A stretch of DNA of 37,915 nucleotides from a virus, in IMG/VR virus record IMGVR_UViG_3300022858_000626, positions 1 through 37,915 of that record. The stretch is one strand, 5' to 3'. Both the position numbers and the translations under genes were made by a program. Below the pieces are notes generated by a model. It worked only from the letters and a program-made list of their open reading frames with translations, was not told where the DNA came from and ran no database searches. Positions 1 to 6,674 of the stretch are shown piece by piece (positions within the stretch are counted from its first letter, which is position 1; every line of letters begins with the position of its first letter).

Positions 1-267
1 ATACCAGGTCTTCTTACATATACCATTCCAGCAACAGCATCCTTAGGGGATTCTATTGAAATAATCGGCTATTCAGTTGGTGGATGGTCTATAGCACAAA
101 ATGCTAACCAGAGTATACGATTGGGCGCATCTACAAGTACAATCGGTGCCGGTGGTTCAGTTAGTTCATTAGTAGCTTCGGATAGTGTCAAGCTTGTTTG
201 CATGGTAGATGGTGCAAGTACTGAATGGGCTATTGTATATGCAATTGGCAATCCCACAATCGTTTAA
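1..267 (+). CDS. Tail-fibre protein, C-terminal fragment (5' end outside window)
   Basis: The frame is open from the first base to a TAA at 265-267, so this is the last 88 residues of a gene that starts outside the window. It ends in a compact domain with the pattern 'IPGLLTYTIP', 'GGWSIAQNANQ' and 'GAGGSVSS'. The same domain closes the proteins at 298-888 and 35449-37170 and, more loosely, the one at 34874-35422. It is most similar to the end of the 573-aa protein at 35449-37170 ('VPGLLTITIP', 'MWSIAQNALQ'). The domain probably forms a trimeric distal or proximal fibre module; its exact role is unknown. It may be the 3' part of the gene truncated at the right edge of the window. Confidence 0.75.
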   Translation: MPGLLTYTIPATASLGDSIEIIGYSVGGWSIAQNANQSIRLGASTSTIGAGGSVSSLVASDSVKLVCMVDGASTEWAIVYAIGNPTIV

Positions 268-297
268 TTTTTCAACCATTTAATTTAAAGATCTATA

Positions 298-888
298 ATG
301 GCAAATAACAACATTACAAACAACCGTAGTTATGCTATGACATCTGATACGGGTATCACGTCAACAACGGGGAATATTACTGCCACCTTAGGAGACGTAG
401 TCTTGACCAATGGTAAGTTAACCCTTGGTGTATCAACGGGTACTGATGGGCAAGTTATCATTGCTACTACTGCTGGTAATCCAGCATGGGCAGCTCTTAC
501 GGCTGGTGATGGTGTATCTGTTACTAATGCAGCTGGTTCAGTTACTCTTGCAAGTACTGCACCATTTACATGGGCTCAAGTAGGTGCTGATGCGGCTCTT
601 ACTGTTAATCAAGGAACGGTCAATAGTAAGGTTGCGTTACTTACAATGTCACTTCCCGCAGCAAGCGCTGTTAATACAGTCATAAAATTAGTTGGATTGG
701 GTGCAGGTGGTTGGACCATTACTCAAGGAGCTAATCAGCAGATTCTAGTTGGTGATACGAATACAACTTTAGGTGCTGGTGGAACGCTTTCATCAACAGA
801 TGCAGGTGACTGTTTATCAATGATATGTACTACTGCGGACCTTGTATGGCGAGTATTTAATATGGTTGGCAATTTAACAGTCGTCTAA
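298..888 (+). CDS. Small tail-fibre protein with GGW/GAGG C-terminal domain
   Basis: A 196-aa, Thr/Gly/Ala-rich protein without charge-rich helices, typical of beta-structured fibre proteins. The N-terminus (MANNNITNN) resembles the MATNN tag of the next four genes. Residues about 55-80 (GTDGQVIIATTAGNPAWAAL) match the 'GQVLIGGGAAPAW' segment that occurs twice in the 609-aa fibre at 33022-34851. The last 100 residues form the domain with 'GAGGWTITQGANQ', 'GAGGTLSST' and a closing 'VGNLTVV', also present at both window ends. It lies 30 bp after the previous fibre fragment and is followed by a strong terminator. Function is inferred from composition and context. Confidence 0.75.
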   Translation: MANNNITNNRSYAMTSDTGITSTTGNITATLGDVVLTNGKLTLGVSTGTDGQVIIATTAGNPAWAALTAGDGVSVTNAAGSVTLASTAPFTWAQVGADAALTVNQGTVNSKVALLTMSLPAASAVNTVIKLVGLGAGGWTITQGANQQILVGDTNTTLGAGGTLSSTDAGDCLSMICTTADLVWRVFNMVGNLTVV

Positions 889-892
889 TACT

Positions 893-919
893 ATGGGGGG
901 CCCACGGCGGGCCCCCCAT
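893..919 (+). terminator. Strong GC hairpin terminator
   Basis: A perfect 11-bp inverted repeat, ATGGGGGGCCC and GGGCCCCCCAT, surrounds the 5-base loop ACGGC. It lies four bases after the stop at 888 and is followed by a short pyrimidine stretch. It separates the 196-aa fibre gene from the C1q-like genes. Being nearly symmetrical it could act on both strands. Confidence 0.75.
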
Positions 920-936
920 TCTTCAAGGGAACAATT

Positions 937-1416
937 ATGGCAACAAATAATGCAATTAATGCACTTGGTCCGTTACCAGAATTCTTTGCTACATTATCGA
1001 CAACTGCGCTTGCGGTTACTGGTGATTCGACTCTGTATAAATTAGCTTTAGCTCTTGAGTTATATGATACTACAAATTCTTTTTCAACTGTAACTTATGA
1101 ATTTACCGCGCCCATAACAGGTAAATATAGACTAATAGCAAGAACTCAACTTCATTCTTTAACTGCCGCGCATACTCTAGGGTATATCACTATTGTTACT
1201 ACAGCTCGAGGTTATGTTAGTAATATTGTTAGTCCAGGAGCAATTCGTAATTCTTCTAATGCAACAGTTTTAGCTTGTGATGTCATTGCTGATATGACAT
1301 TAGGGGACACGGCATATGTGGAAGTTATTGTAGCGAATGGCGCCAAGGTTGTTGATTGTTCATACAATTCTCCAGCAGTGCCTCGCACATTTTTTCAGGG
1401 TTACTTAATACGTTAA
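937..1416 (+). CDS. C1q-like small tail-fibre protein 1
   Basis: A 159-aa protein beginning MATNNAIN, with AAGGGA seven bases before the start. It has the outline of a C1q/TNF-like jelly roll: 'LYDTTNSFSTVTYEFTAP', then 'TGKYRL', and a final strand 'FFQGYLIR'. The same outline occurs in the two following genes and at the C-terminus of the 609-aa fibre at 33022-34851. C1q-fold modules in phage fibres are usually trimeric receptor-binding tips. The stop TAA overlaps the next gene's ribosome-binding site, so the C1q genes form one transcription unit. The fold is assigned by eye from the strand pattern, not from a profile search. Confidence 0.72.
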   Translation: MATNNAINALGPLPEFFATLSTTALAVTGDSTLYKLALALELYDTTNSFSTVTYEFTAPITGKYRLIARTQLHSLTAAHTLGYITIVTTARGYVSNIVSPGAIRNSSNATVLACDVIADMTLGDTAYVEVIVANGAKVVDCSYNSPAVPRTFFQGYLIR

Positions 1417-1424
1417 GGAATAGT

Positions 1425-1901
1425 ATGGCAACAAATAATAGTATTAATCAATACAATCCGCAGGCTTGCTTCATGGTACGTCCCGCTAATAACAAGGTGA
1501 ACGTTACTGGTGGCGGTGTAGCTTATACGGTGGCTTTTGACGAAATAATCTATGACAACACAAGCTCGTTCAATATTGGGACTTATACCTTTGTGGCTCC
1601 TTATACTGGTAGATACTTTCTAGCTGCTAATGTTCAGTTGAGCAATCTTCCAGCTATACTCAATACCTTGTTGATAAATATTGATACATCAGTTACTGAT
1701 TGTGGGTCTATTTGGACAAGCAATAATAGTAAATCAGTAGGTAATTTATATATTTTACAATCATCATTTATCGTATCGTTAGTAGTTGGCAGTACTGCTA
1801 CTGTTTCTGTAAATTCAAGTGGAGGGACTCAAACTGTTTCAGTTGACACTACTAGCGCTGTTGATCCACTAACATTTTTCTGTGGTTATTTAATACGATG
1901 A
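1425..1901 (+). CDS. C1q-like small tail-fibre protein 2
   Basis: A 158-aa protein. A longer open frame exists from 1356, but the start at 1425 is preferred: it carries TAAGGAATAGT upstream and restores the N-terminal tag (MATNNSIN) seen in the neighbours. C1q-like signature strands are 'YDNTSSFNIGTYTFVAP', 'TGRYFLAANV' and the final 'FFCGYLIR'. It ends in TGA at exactly the point where its sisters end in TAA and TAG, direct evidence that TGA is a genuine stop in this genome. Probably an alternative or additional fibre tip. Confidence 0.72.
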   Translation: MATNNSINQYNPQACFMVRPANNKVNVTGGGVAYTVAFDEIIYDNTSSFNIGTYTFVAPYTGRYFLAANVQLSNLPAILNTLLINIDTSVTDCGSIWTSNNSKSVGNLYILQSSFIVSLVVGSTATVSVNSSGGTQTVSVDTTSAVDPLTFFCGYLIR

Positions 1902-1910
1902 GGACATATT

Positions 1911-2390
1911 ATGGCAACGAATAATATAATCAATCTATCTGATCTACAATCGATATTCTTTGCGTATCCAAGCGCTCAATTATCATTGGTTACTGGAGAC
2001 AATACGAAGTATAAACTAGCTATGAATAGCGAGTTGTATGACGTTAACGGCGATTATAATAATGCGACTTATGCCTATACAGCGCCTGTAACGGGAAACT
2101 ATTTCCTACAGTGCAGTTTAAGTTTATCTGGAATAACAGCTAACCATACAGATTGTATTTTATATATAGAGCCTACTGGCAAAAGTTATATAAGTTCACA
2201 TTTGAATCTTGCTAATGCAGTCTCATCTTCTGCGAATGCCTACGCATATTCAAATATTATTGTAGCTCTAACGGTAGGTGATAGCGTTACATTTTCACTA
2301 CAAGTATCTTCAACAAATAAAACAATCAATATTAGAACTCTAGGTTCAAGTAATCCACTTTCATGGATAGCTGGTTATTTACTACGATAG
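1911..2390 (+). CDS. C1q-like small tail-fibre protein 3
   Basis: A 159-aa protein beginning MATNNIIN, nine bases after the previous gene. It keeps the C1q-like strand order: 'LYDVNGDYNNATYAYTAP', 'TGNYFLQCSL' and a terminal 'WIAGYLLR'. The stop is TAG. Apart from the tag and the two core strands it is strongly diverged from its two sisters, as expected for receptor-binding domains under selection for different ligands. Binding target unknown. Confidence 0.72.
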   Translation: MATNNIINLSDLQSIFFAYPSAQLSLVTGDNTKYKLAMNSELYDVNGDYNNATYAYTAPVTGNYFLQCSLSLSGITANHTDCILYIEPTGKSYISSHLNLANAVSSSANAYAYSNIIVALTVGDSVTFSLQVSSTNKTINIRTLGSSNPLSWIAGYLLR

Positions 2391-2397
2391 GATTACA

Positions 2398-2865
2398 ATG
2401 GCAACAAATAATGCAATTAACTTAGCTACCCCTACAAGTAACACAGTATCGGTGACTCAGGCTTCTGGAGCTATATCTATTGAAACTCTTGAAGTATTAC
2501 AAACAGATACTGGTTTCGCTAGCTGGACAGGTGCTGGTGCATATTACGATGATACTACGCTTGGTGAATTTACGGTATCGCGTGGTGGTACAGGATATAT
2601 TAAAGGGGTTTTAGTAACATGGACTGGACCTCAAACTGTAACAGGATTAACAGCAGGCAATTGTTACCACATCTATATAGATGATACAGGGACAATTGGT
2701 AAGGCTTCTACGCGTACCGACGCACTCTTTAGCGATTACATATGTCTTTTTGAGTGTCTCAGGGATTCTAATCTCCCTACTAACAATCAGATAACTGTAA
2801 AAGAGAATCATCCATATAACTTTCCTGTTAATACCTCTAATTATTTGCATAATACAGTTGGATGA
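2398..2865 (+). CDS. Tail-fibre protein, N-terminal part ending at an in-frame TGA
   Basis: A 155-aa reading frame beginning MATNNAIN, seven bases after the C1q-like gene. The N-terminus carries the cassette tag; residues 30-100 form a Gly/Thr-rich beta region (DDTTLGEFTVSRGGTGYI). The frame stops at TGA (2863-2865) inside what looks like continuous fibre sequence: the codons after the stop remain open in the same frame up to 3696. Read through, the product would be 432 aa with one missing residue after 'NYLHNTVG'. The 155-aa product could be a truncated protein or the short form of a readthrough pair. Confidence 0.7.
   Translation: MATNNAINLATPTSNTVSVTQASGAISIETLEVLQTDTGFASWTGAGAYYDDTTLGEFTVSRGGTGYIKGVLVTWTGPQTVTGLTAGNCYHIYIDDTGTIGKASTRTDALFSDYICLFECLRDSNLPTNNQITVKENHPYNFPVNTSNYLHNTVG
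2863..2865 (+). other. Single in-frame TGA splitting a fibre gene
   Basis: The TGA lies between 'HNTVG' and 'IIENRSGGANI'. There is no frame change: all codons from 2398 to 3696 are open except this one. The base after it is A (TGA-A), a context known from E. coli work to favour leaky UGA readthrough. It may be a recent nonsense mutation, a sequencing error or a programmed readthrough codon. Confidence 0.6.
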
Positions 2866-2988
2866 ATTATTGAGAATAGGAGTGGTGGTGCTAATATTAC
2901 CCTTAATGGTACCCAAAAGATACAGATTAACGGTGCTGATGAGCTTGATGATCATGGACTAGAAACAGAGATTGTAGATAGTGCTGGA

Positions 2989-3696
2989 GTGGCCGTTGTA
3001 TGGAACAAGAAATATACTAATGCTGCTGGTAAGTGGTGTCGGTATGAACTATCTGATACTTTTGCTGGTGTATATAATAATGCTGGAACAATTACAGCAT
3101 TGGGAGGCTCTAAGTTCGCGATAACTCGGCTGTATGCTTCTAAAGATGATCTCAATAGTTCTTGCCCTACTTTTTTTGCAGTTGTAGATACAGCTCAATA
3201 TAATAATCTATCAAGAGCTAATACAGCTATAGCAAGATCACAAGTTGCTGCAGCATCGAATGAACTTTTGGAATTAGAGTTGGTACAGCTCGGGTATATT
3301 ATATTCTCGCAATCGTCTAGTTCTATCGTGCAAGTGACAATTGCCAAGTCAACATTTAACACTGGTGTTACACAGTCTGGAACAAATACTGCATCTTTAA
3401 TCAATACAGTTACCACTAATTTTAACAGTATACTTTCATCAGCTGACACGAATGTACAAAGTGCGCTTGATACTATCGACAATTTTGGAGTAAGTCCAAA
3501 TGCGACGGGAGATAGTGGGAGAGTAGCCTCTACTACTTCGTTAACTAATGTAGTTAATACGACCCAGGGTGTTGGCTTGTTAACAATATTAAGTACTAAC
3601 GGTAATAGCGCGGACAATACAGGTGGCGGTTTCATTAAAATTTACATTGGGACTGTTGCTTACTACATTCCGTATTTTGCTACAATTGCCCCTTAA
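2989..3696 (+). CDS. Tail-fibre protein, C-terminal part after the in-frame TGA
   Basis: The downstream piece of the interrupted fibre gene. The frame is actually open from 2866. The GTG at 2989 is only the first plausible start and has no convincing ribosome-binding site, so independent translation is doubtful. The piece begins with a region that includes 'NGTQKIQINGADELDDHGLE' upstream of the GTG, then 'KYTNAAGKWCRYE', 'LYASKDDLNSS' and a helical 'SILSSADTNVQSALDTID'. I recall this order as continuous in full-length phage tail proteins (memory only). It ends at 3696, just before a bidirectional-looking hairpin. Confidence 0.6.
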   Translation: MAVVWNKKYTNAAGKWCRYELSDTFAGVYNNAGTITALGGSKFAITRLYASKDDLNSSCPTFFAVVDTAQYNNLSRANTAIARSQVAAASNELLELELVQLGYIIFSQSSSSIVQVTIAKSTFNTGVTQSGTNTASLINTVTTNFNSILSSADTNVQSALDTIDNFGVSPNATGDSGRVASTTSLTNVVNTTQGVGLLTILSTNGNSADNTGGGFIKIYIGTVAYYIPYFATIAP

Positions 3697-3717
3697 AGTT
3701 GCAGCTATGGTATATAA

Positions 3718-3750
3718 TAAACCCCCGCTTAATTCCACTACGGGGGTTTA
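3718..3750. terminator. Hairpin between convergent fibre and early operons
   Basis: A 10-bp perfect inverted repeat (TAAACCCCCG and CGGGGGTTTA) with a 13-base loop. It lies between the rightward fibre genes ending at 3696 and the leftward operon ending at 3797. No long T run follows it on either strand, so termination is likely but not certain. Confidence 0.6.
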
Positions 3751-3796
3751 CCAAAAAAAGTAATATGTAGTAAAGCTTTGTGAATACAAGGAGTTC

Positions 3797-4012
3797 TCAC
3801 ATGCTATGTCTATTATATTCTTCTGATATCTGAAGTACATATTTTTCATCTTCAAGTTTGTGTTTGTTAACCTCAAAGAGTACTGTACTTAAAGGCAGCC
3901 AATTTATTTTATCTCGAGATACTTGTAGGTAGAATGTAGAATCAACATCGCAGATTGTACTGAATGGGGCGTCCTCTAACTGTGTGGGTAAGAAATGCCG
4001 TTCAATTATCAT
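3797..4012 (-). CDS. Small unknown protein, last gene of the early operon
   Basis: A 71-aa acidic protein of unknown function. Its ATG overlaps the TGA of the ERF gene (ATGA, 4009-4012), so the two are translationally coupled. It has no transmembrane segment and no motif I recognise. The segment 'STFYLQVSRDKINWLPLS' looks like beta strands. As the last gene of the recombination operon it may be an accessory recombination or replication factor, but that rests on position alone. Confidence 0.6.
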   Translation of the reverse strand: MIIERHFLPTQLEDAPFSTICDVDSTFYLQVSRDKINWLPLSTVLFEVNKHKLEDEKYVLQISEEYNRHSM

Positions 4013-4755
4013 CTATTCCGCTCTCTTTCAGCTATAATTATACGTGCACGTGATATCGTCTCATCGTACATTGACTTGGGTAGATCTGCAAGTACTTGGA
4101 TATTTCTTTGTTTGTAAAGATCTGTAAGTACATCCGGATACCCTCGTAAGGCCTTATCTAATTCTCGCACCTCAGTAGCATTGATTGTCTCGTACGACTG
4201 TTTGGAGTTACCTAAATGGACTGCAAGACCTTTTTCGAATTCTTTGCGTGATGGATCATGAGCGAAGACACCGTCGTCATCATAATAATCATTACGTCCA
4301 GCAATACCCAGAATAGACTCAGCGGCCCATCTTTTAGTAAGGGCTATCAGAGAACCATTAGCGCGTGGATCTGAAGGAGTTAGCAGTATACGTGAGATTG
4401 ATTGTAACCATTCTCCTTTGTGTTCTATTCGAGTATGTATTACTGTTTCACCAGCAGGCTGGTTTACCAGTAATTGAGTAAAGGCAACTTGGTATTTGGA
4501 CAAAGCTGCTCTGGTCGCTTTAAGGACTGCTTGAAGATCTGCATACTCATGTTTAGTGAATGAATTAACACGTTCGTATATAAGCTCTAAATATTCACCT
4601 TGGGCGGATGATAAAGCATCAGCGAGTAAATCTGTCTTAGGTGAACATATCGCTGATTGTGGTTGATTTTCGAGAGCTACTTGTACCTTCTCGTTAATTA
4701 TTGCGGACAATTCTCTGTAATATTCAAGTAATAGATTTAGTTCTGATGCTTCCAT
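4009..4755 (-). CDS. erf: ERF-family single-strand annealing protein
   Basis: A 248-aa protein with the ERF superfamily core: 'KHEYADLQAVLKATRAAL' at about residues 68-85, 'HKGEWLQS' at 112-119, and 'ANGSLIALTKRWAAESILGI' at 132-151, followed by an acidic 'NDYYDDDG'. ERF proteins (P22 Erf) form rings on single-stranded DNA and anneal complementary strands, which serves recombination and circularisation of incoming phage DNA. It sits next to SSB, its usual partner, and overlaps the next gene by ATGA. The N-terminal 60 residues are a helical extension. This is the better match of the two ERF-like proteins in this operon. Confidence 0.85.
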   Translation of the reverse strand: MEASELNLLLEYYRELSAIINEKVQVALENQPQSAICSPKTDLLADALSSAQGEYLELIYERVNSFTKHEYADLQAVLKATRAALSKYQVAFTQLLVNQPAGETVIHTRIEHKGEWLQSISRILLTPSDPRANGSLIALTKRWAAESILGIAGRNDYYDDDGVFAHDPSRKEFEKGLAVHLGNSKQSYETINATEVRELDKALRGYPDVLTDLYKQRNIQVLADLPKSMYDETISRARIIIAERERNR

Positions 4756-4767
4756 GATACTCCAGCT

Positions 4768-5151
4768 CTAAAATGGGTTCTCATTAAAATCTTTACCAAG
4801 GATAGCTTCTTCAAATGGCACAGCTTGTTCTTTAAATGACTCGAGATATTGCACATTGATTCCATGTTTGTAACGTTTATTACCTGTTGCATCTTCCCAT
4901 GAGTCGAGTTTGGTTCTACCATCTATTAGAATATAATTGCCCTCAAAGAGATAGTTTGAATATTTGTCGAGCAATAGCCCCCATAATTCACAATCGATTG
5001 ACCAGCTCTTATTGACTGTCTCATTTGTTCTTGAGTTTATGTATGGTTCATCTATACGAAGCGTGAATTTCTGCATTCTACTTTTATTTAATTGTCTCAG
5101 TTCCGCTAAATTTGTGATAGTCCCCGTAAGTATTGTTCTATTAATTGCCAT
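4768..5151 (-). CDS. ssb: Single-stranded DNA-binding protein
   Basis: A 127-aa protein with a single OB fold: the opening 'INRTILTGTITNLAELRQL', the central 'SWSIDCELWG', and 'GNYILIDGRTKLDSWEDATG' match the SSB strand order and the W/basic positions that stack on single-stranded DNA. The short C-terminal tail ends in NENPF, an imperfect version of the acidic '..DDIPF' tip that recruits partner proteins. It is shorter than the roughly 175-aa bacterial SSB, as is common for phage versions. It lies between two ERF-like genes and its start overlaps the previous gene's end by 11 bases. Confidence 0.85.
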   Translation of the reverse strand: MAINRTILTGTITNLAELRQLNKSRMQKFTLRIDEPYINSRTNETVNKSWSIDCELWGLLLDKYSNYLFEGNYILIDGRTKLDSWEDATGNKRYKHGINVQYLESFKEQAVPFEEAILGKDFNENPF

Positions 5152-5815
5152 TTTTTTCCTTTATTTCTTTGATTTTTGTGAGTGCTGCTTTAAAATGGTT
5201 TGCTGATATATATTTTGAATGTGCGATACTAATAACTTTTTTCTGTTTCATCTCGGCTAGAAGTTCTATCATACTACCCTTCAAATAACCACCTTCTGCG
5301 AAAAGTTCGTCTTGTTGTTCTTTAGTAATATATCCTTCTAGTTCTTCAGGACCATAATTGTTTTGTTTAAGTTGTGTATTGTTTGATTGTTGCTCTATGG
5401 CGCCGTGTTCTGGATCATTTCTGTCGAACATTGGTATACCAAACAGGGTTTTGATTGCATATCTGCTCGCATAAGTATTGTCGCCACCTATTTTCATTTG
5501 AGCATCAAGACCAACATCTTCGGCACTGTAGAGGAAGTGGTATGTTGAGAAGAATTGGAATAGTTCGTCTTCTATGATGGAAGCACAAAGATACACACGT
5601 GTCTCATCTTTGATCTGATACAGACGCAATGTGAGTTTCTCTTGCTCTAAAATTCCGTAGCAGAAGAACAAAAGATGTTCAAGTTTAACATATGGTGATT
5701 TCTCGCCATGTTTACCATTACTTTCTTTAAGCAATCCTGTACGCATTGCATATTGCACTTTAGAGAACTTGGGCAATATTTTGTCGATGTTGTCAGATTG
5801 ATATTTAAATTCCAT
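5141..5815 (-). CDS. Second ERF-like recombination protein
   Basis: A 224-aa protein resembling the ERF core although divergent: 'SPYVKLEHLLFFCYGILEQE' at about 40-59 occupies the place of the 'YADLQ.VL' helix. 'GGDNTYASRYAIKTLFGIPM' at 110-129, followed by 'FDRNDPE', matches the conserved 'Gsa.TYa.RY.l..llGI...D' block of ERF/Sak-type proteins. The C-terminal third is a Lys/Glu-rich helical tail. It overlaps ssb by 11 bases. Two annealase-like genes around one ssb is unusual; this copy may be a paralogue with a different partner or an accessory subunit. Family call from motif reading only. Confidence 0.55.
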   Translation of the reverse strand: MEFKYQSDNIDKILPKFSKVQYAMRTGLLKESNGKHGEKSPYVKLEHLLFFCYGILEQEKLTLRLYQIKDETRVYLCASIIEDELFQFFSTYHFLYSAEDVGLDAQMKIGGDNTYASRYAIKTLFGIPMFDRNDPEHGAIEQQSNNTQLKQNNYGPEELEGYITKEQQDELFAEGGYLKGSMIELLAEMKQKKVISIAHSKYISANHFKAALTKIKEIKEKNGN

Positions 5816-5867
5816 CGAACCACTCCTTTTCTTTATCGACTCTTCAAACTTAGGGTAACAAGACTAA

Positions 5868-6083
5868 TCACTTCATCCCCTTGCTTTGATAATATAATGT
5901 AATTGCGCTATCAACAATAGATGACATTGTTACACGGTGGCCAGATTTGTAGGACTCTATGTACAGCTCTGTCAATTTCTTACATGTTGATTGCCTCAGG
6001 GTATAACCAACTCTCATCTTGTACTCTTTGTAAAGTGGCTTCTTAATCTCATTTTCTTTACAAAGTATTTTTTGTTCAGACAT
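5868..6083 (-). CDS. Ribbon-helix-helix-like small regulator
   Basis: A 71-aa basic protein. After an N-terminal arm (KENEIKKPLYKEYK), residues 23-68 read as strand-helix-turn-helix: 'MRVGYTLRQS', 'TCKKLTELYIES', 'VTMSSIVDSAITLYYQ'. That is the layout of MetJ/Arc/CopG DNA-binding dimers. As second gene of the leftward operon, close to a promoter containing a perfect palindrome, it is a natural candidate for autoregulation. Seven bases separate it from the gene upstream. Confidence 0.5.
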   Translation of the reverse strand: MSEQKILCKENEIKKPLYKEYKMRVGYTLRQSTCKKLTELYIESYKSGHRVTMSSIVDSAITLYYQSKGMK

Positions 6084-6089
6084 GATATT

Positions 6090-6278
6090 TCAATCGATTT
6101 TATAAAGTTGTTCTAGTGTTTCTATTTCCGATTCAATCTTCTTGAGTAGACTCTCACGATTGCCAAGTGTAAATCCATCTCCGTGTTCTTTGTAGATTTT
6201 TATTAGTCTACTAACGTATATGTTTTGCGTGTGGATTAATTTCGCTATTTGTTGATTAAAATCTGTATGGATTTCCAT
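6090..6278 (-). CDS. Small helical protein, first gene of the early operon
   Basis: A 62-aa, mostly helical protein of unknown function with a Glu/Lys-rich C-terminal helix (ESLLKKIESEIETLEQLY). A good ribosome-binding site (AAAGGTG) precedes the ATG and the leftward promoter lies about 45 bases upstream. Small first genes of phage early operons are often host-takeover or regulatory proteins, but nothing in the sequence shows this here. Confidence 0.55.
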   Translation of the reverse strand: MEIHTDFNQQIAKLIHTQNIYVSRLIKIYKEHGDGFTLGNRESLLKKIESEIETLEQLYKID

Positions 6279-6322
6279 GATACACCTTTACTGATATGAT
6301 TTCCCGCTATTAATACTTACTA

Positions 6323-6351
6323 ATTATAACATACGAAATCGTATGTAGCAA
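6323..6351 (-). promoter_or_regulatory. Leftward early promoter with palindromic operator in its spacer
   Basis: On the minus strand a -35 box TTGCTA (6351-6346) and a perfect -10 TATAAT (6328-6323) are separated by exactly 17 bases. The spacer is almost completely filled by a perfect inverted repeat, ACATACGA-AA-TCGTATGT, at 6329-6346. A repressor dimer bound there would block RNA polymerase. The expected transcript starts near 6316 and reads into the gene at 6278. The binding protein is not identified; RHH proteins or the winged-helix protein encoded in the window are candidates. Confidence 0.7.
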
Positions 6352-6400
6352 TATATATTTTTATGTTTTTTACCATATAACAATGCATAAAAGAGAATAA

Positions 6401-6600
6401 AAAGAACCAACTCTTAGGGAGAACTTGGATTGCTAAATAAAAAGGTCCAAGTCTTAGGGAAAACTTGGACCGCTAGGAAGAATTGCACGGCTCAGAAATT
6501 ATTAAACTGAGCCATACGATGAAAACTTTATCCCACAGTCATGCTACTTTTGTTTGCTTAACGGCAACAACAACGCCGTGGGATTAGTTTGGCTTAGGAG
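6401..6600. other. Structured non-coding region with tandem hairpins
   Basis: No convincing gene lies here. Two related units about 40 bases apart each contain CTTAGGGA between inverted arms. The second is a perfect 9-bp hairpin (GGTCCAAGT 6444-6452, ACTTGGACC 6463-6471). A third hairpin is GGCTCAG/CTGAGCC (6489-6495, 6507-6513). A fourth pair, ATCCCAC/GTGGGAT (6530-6536, 6578-6584), overlaps and competes with ACGGC/GCCGT (6561-6565, 6575-6579). The series of stems suggests a structured RNA or a protein-binding control region. A leftward terminator with a U run at 6640-6665 lies beside it. Confidence 0.5.
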
Positions 6601-6639
6601 TCATTTATATATTTTATAGTGAATGGTTTTTATTGCAAT

Positions 6640-6665
6640 AAAAAACCCCCGATAGCGTACGGGGG
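6640..6665 (-). terminator. Leftward intrinsic terminator
   Basis: A 6-bp stem (CCCCCG 6646-6651, CGGGGG 6660-6665) with an 8-base loop. Read on the minus strand it is followed by six T residues (complement of 6640-6645), the layout of an intrinsic terminator for leftward transcripts. No leftward gene ends here, so it may end an antisense or non-coding RNA from the 6.7-7.1 kb region. Confidence 0.6.
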
Positions 6666-6674
6666 CAGAAAATC

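Noticed and set aside
298-2430. Diversity-generating retroelement acting on the fibre cassette
   Set aside because: No reverse transcriptase gene and no template/variable repeat pair with A-specific differences was seen.
2863-2865. TGA read as a sense codon (alternative genetic code)
   Set aside because: The sister gene ending at 1901 uses TGA at the exact point where its homologues end in TAA and TAG, and terL, the putative terS, rusA and others also end in TGA. A recoded TGA would fuse them to unrelated sequence.
3195-3635. Long minus-strand open frame opposite a fibre gene, and similar ones at 20034-20429, 33612-33983 and 34089-34472
   Set aside because: Valine/leucine-rich products are typical antisense shadows of Thr/Ala/Asn-rich fibre or coat codons; no ribosome-binding sites.
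6401-6475. Short tandem units resembling a CRISPR array
   Set aside because: Only two imperfect units with self-complementary arms and no spacers of uniform length; no cas genes.
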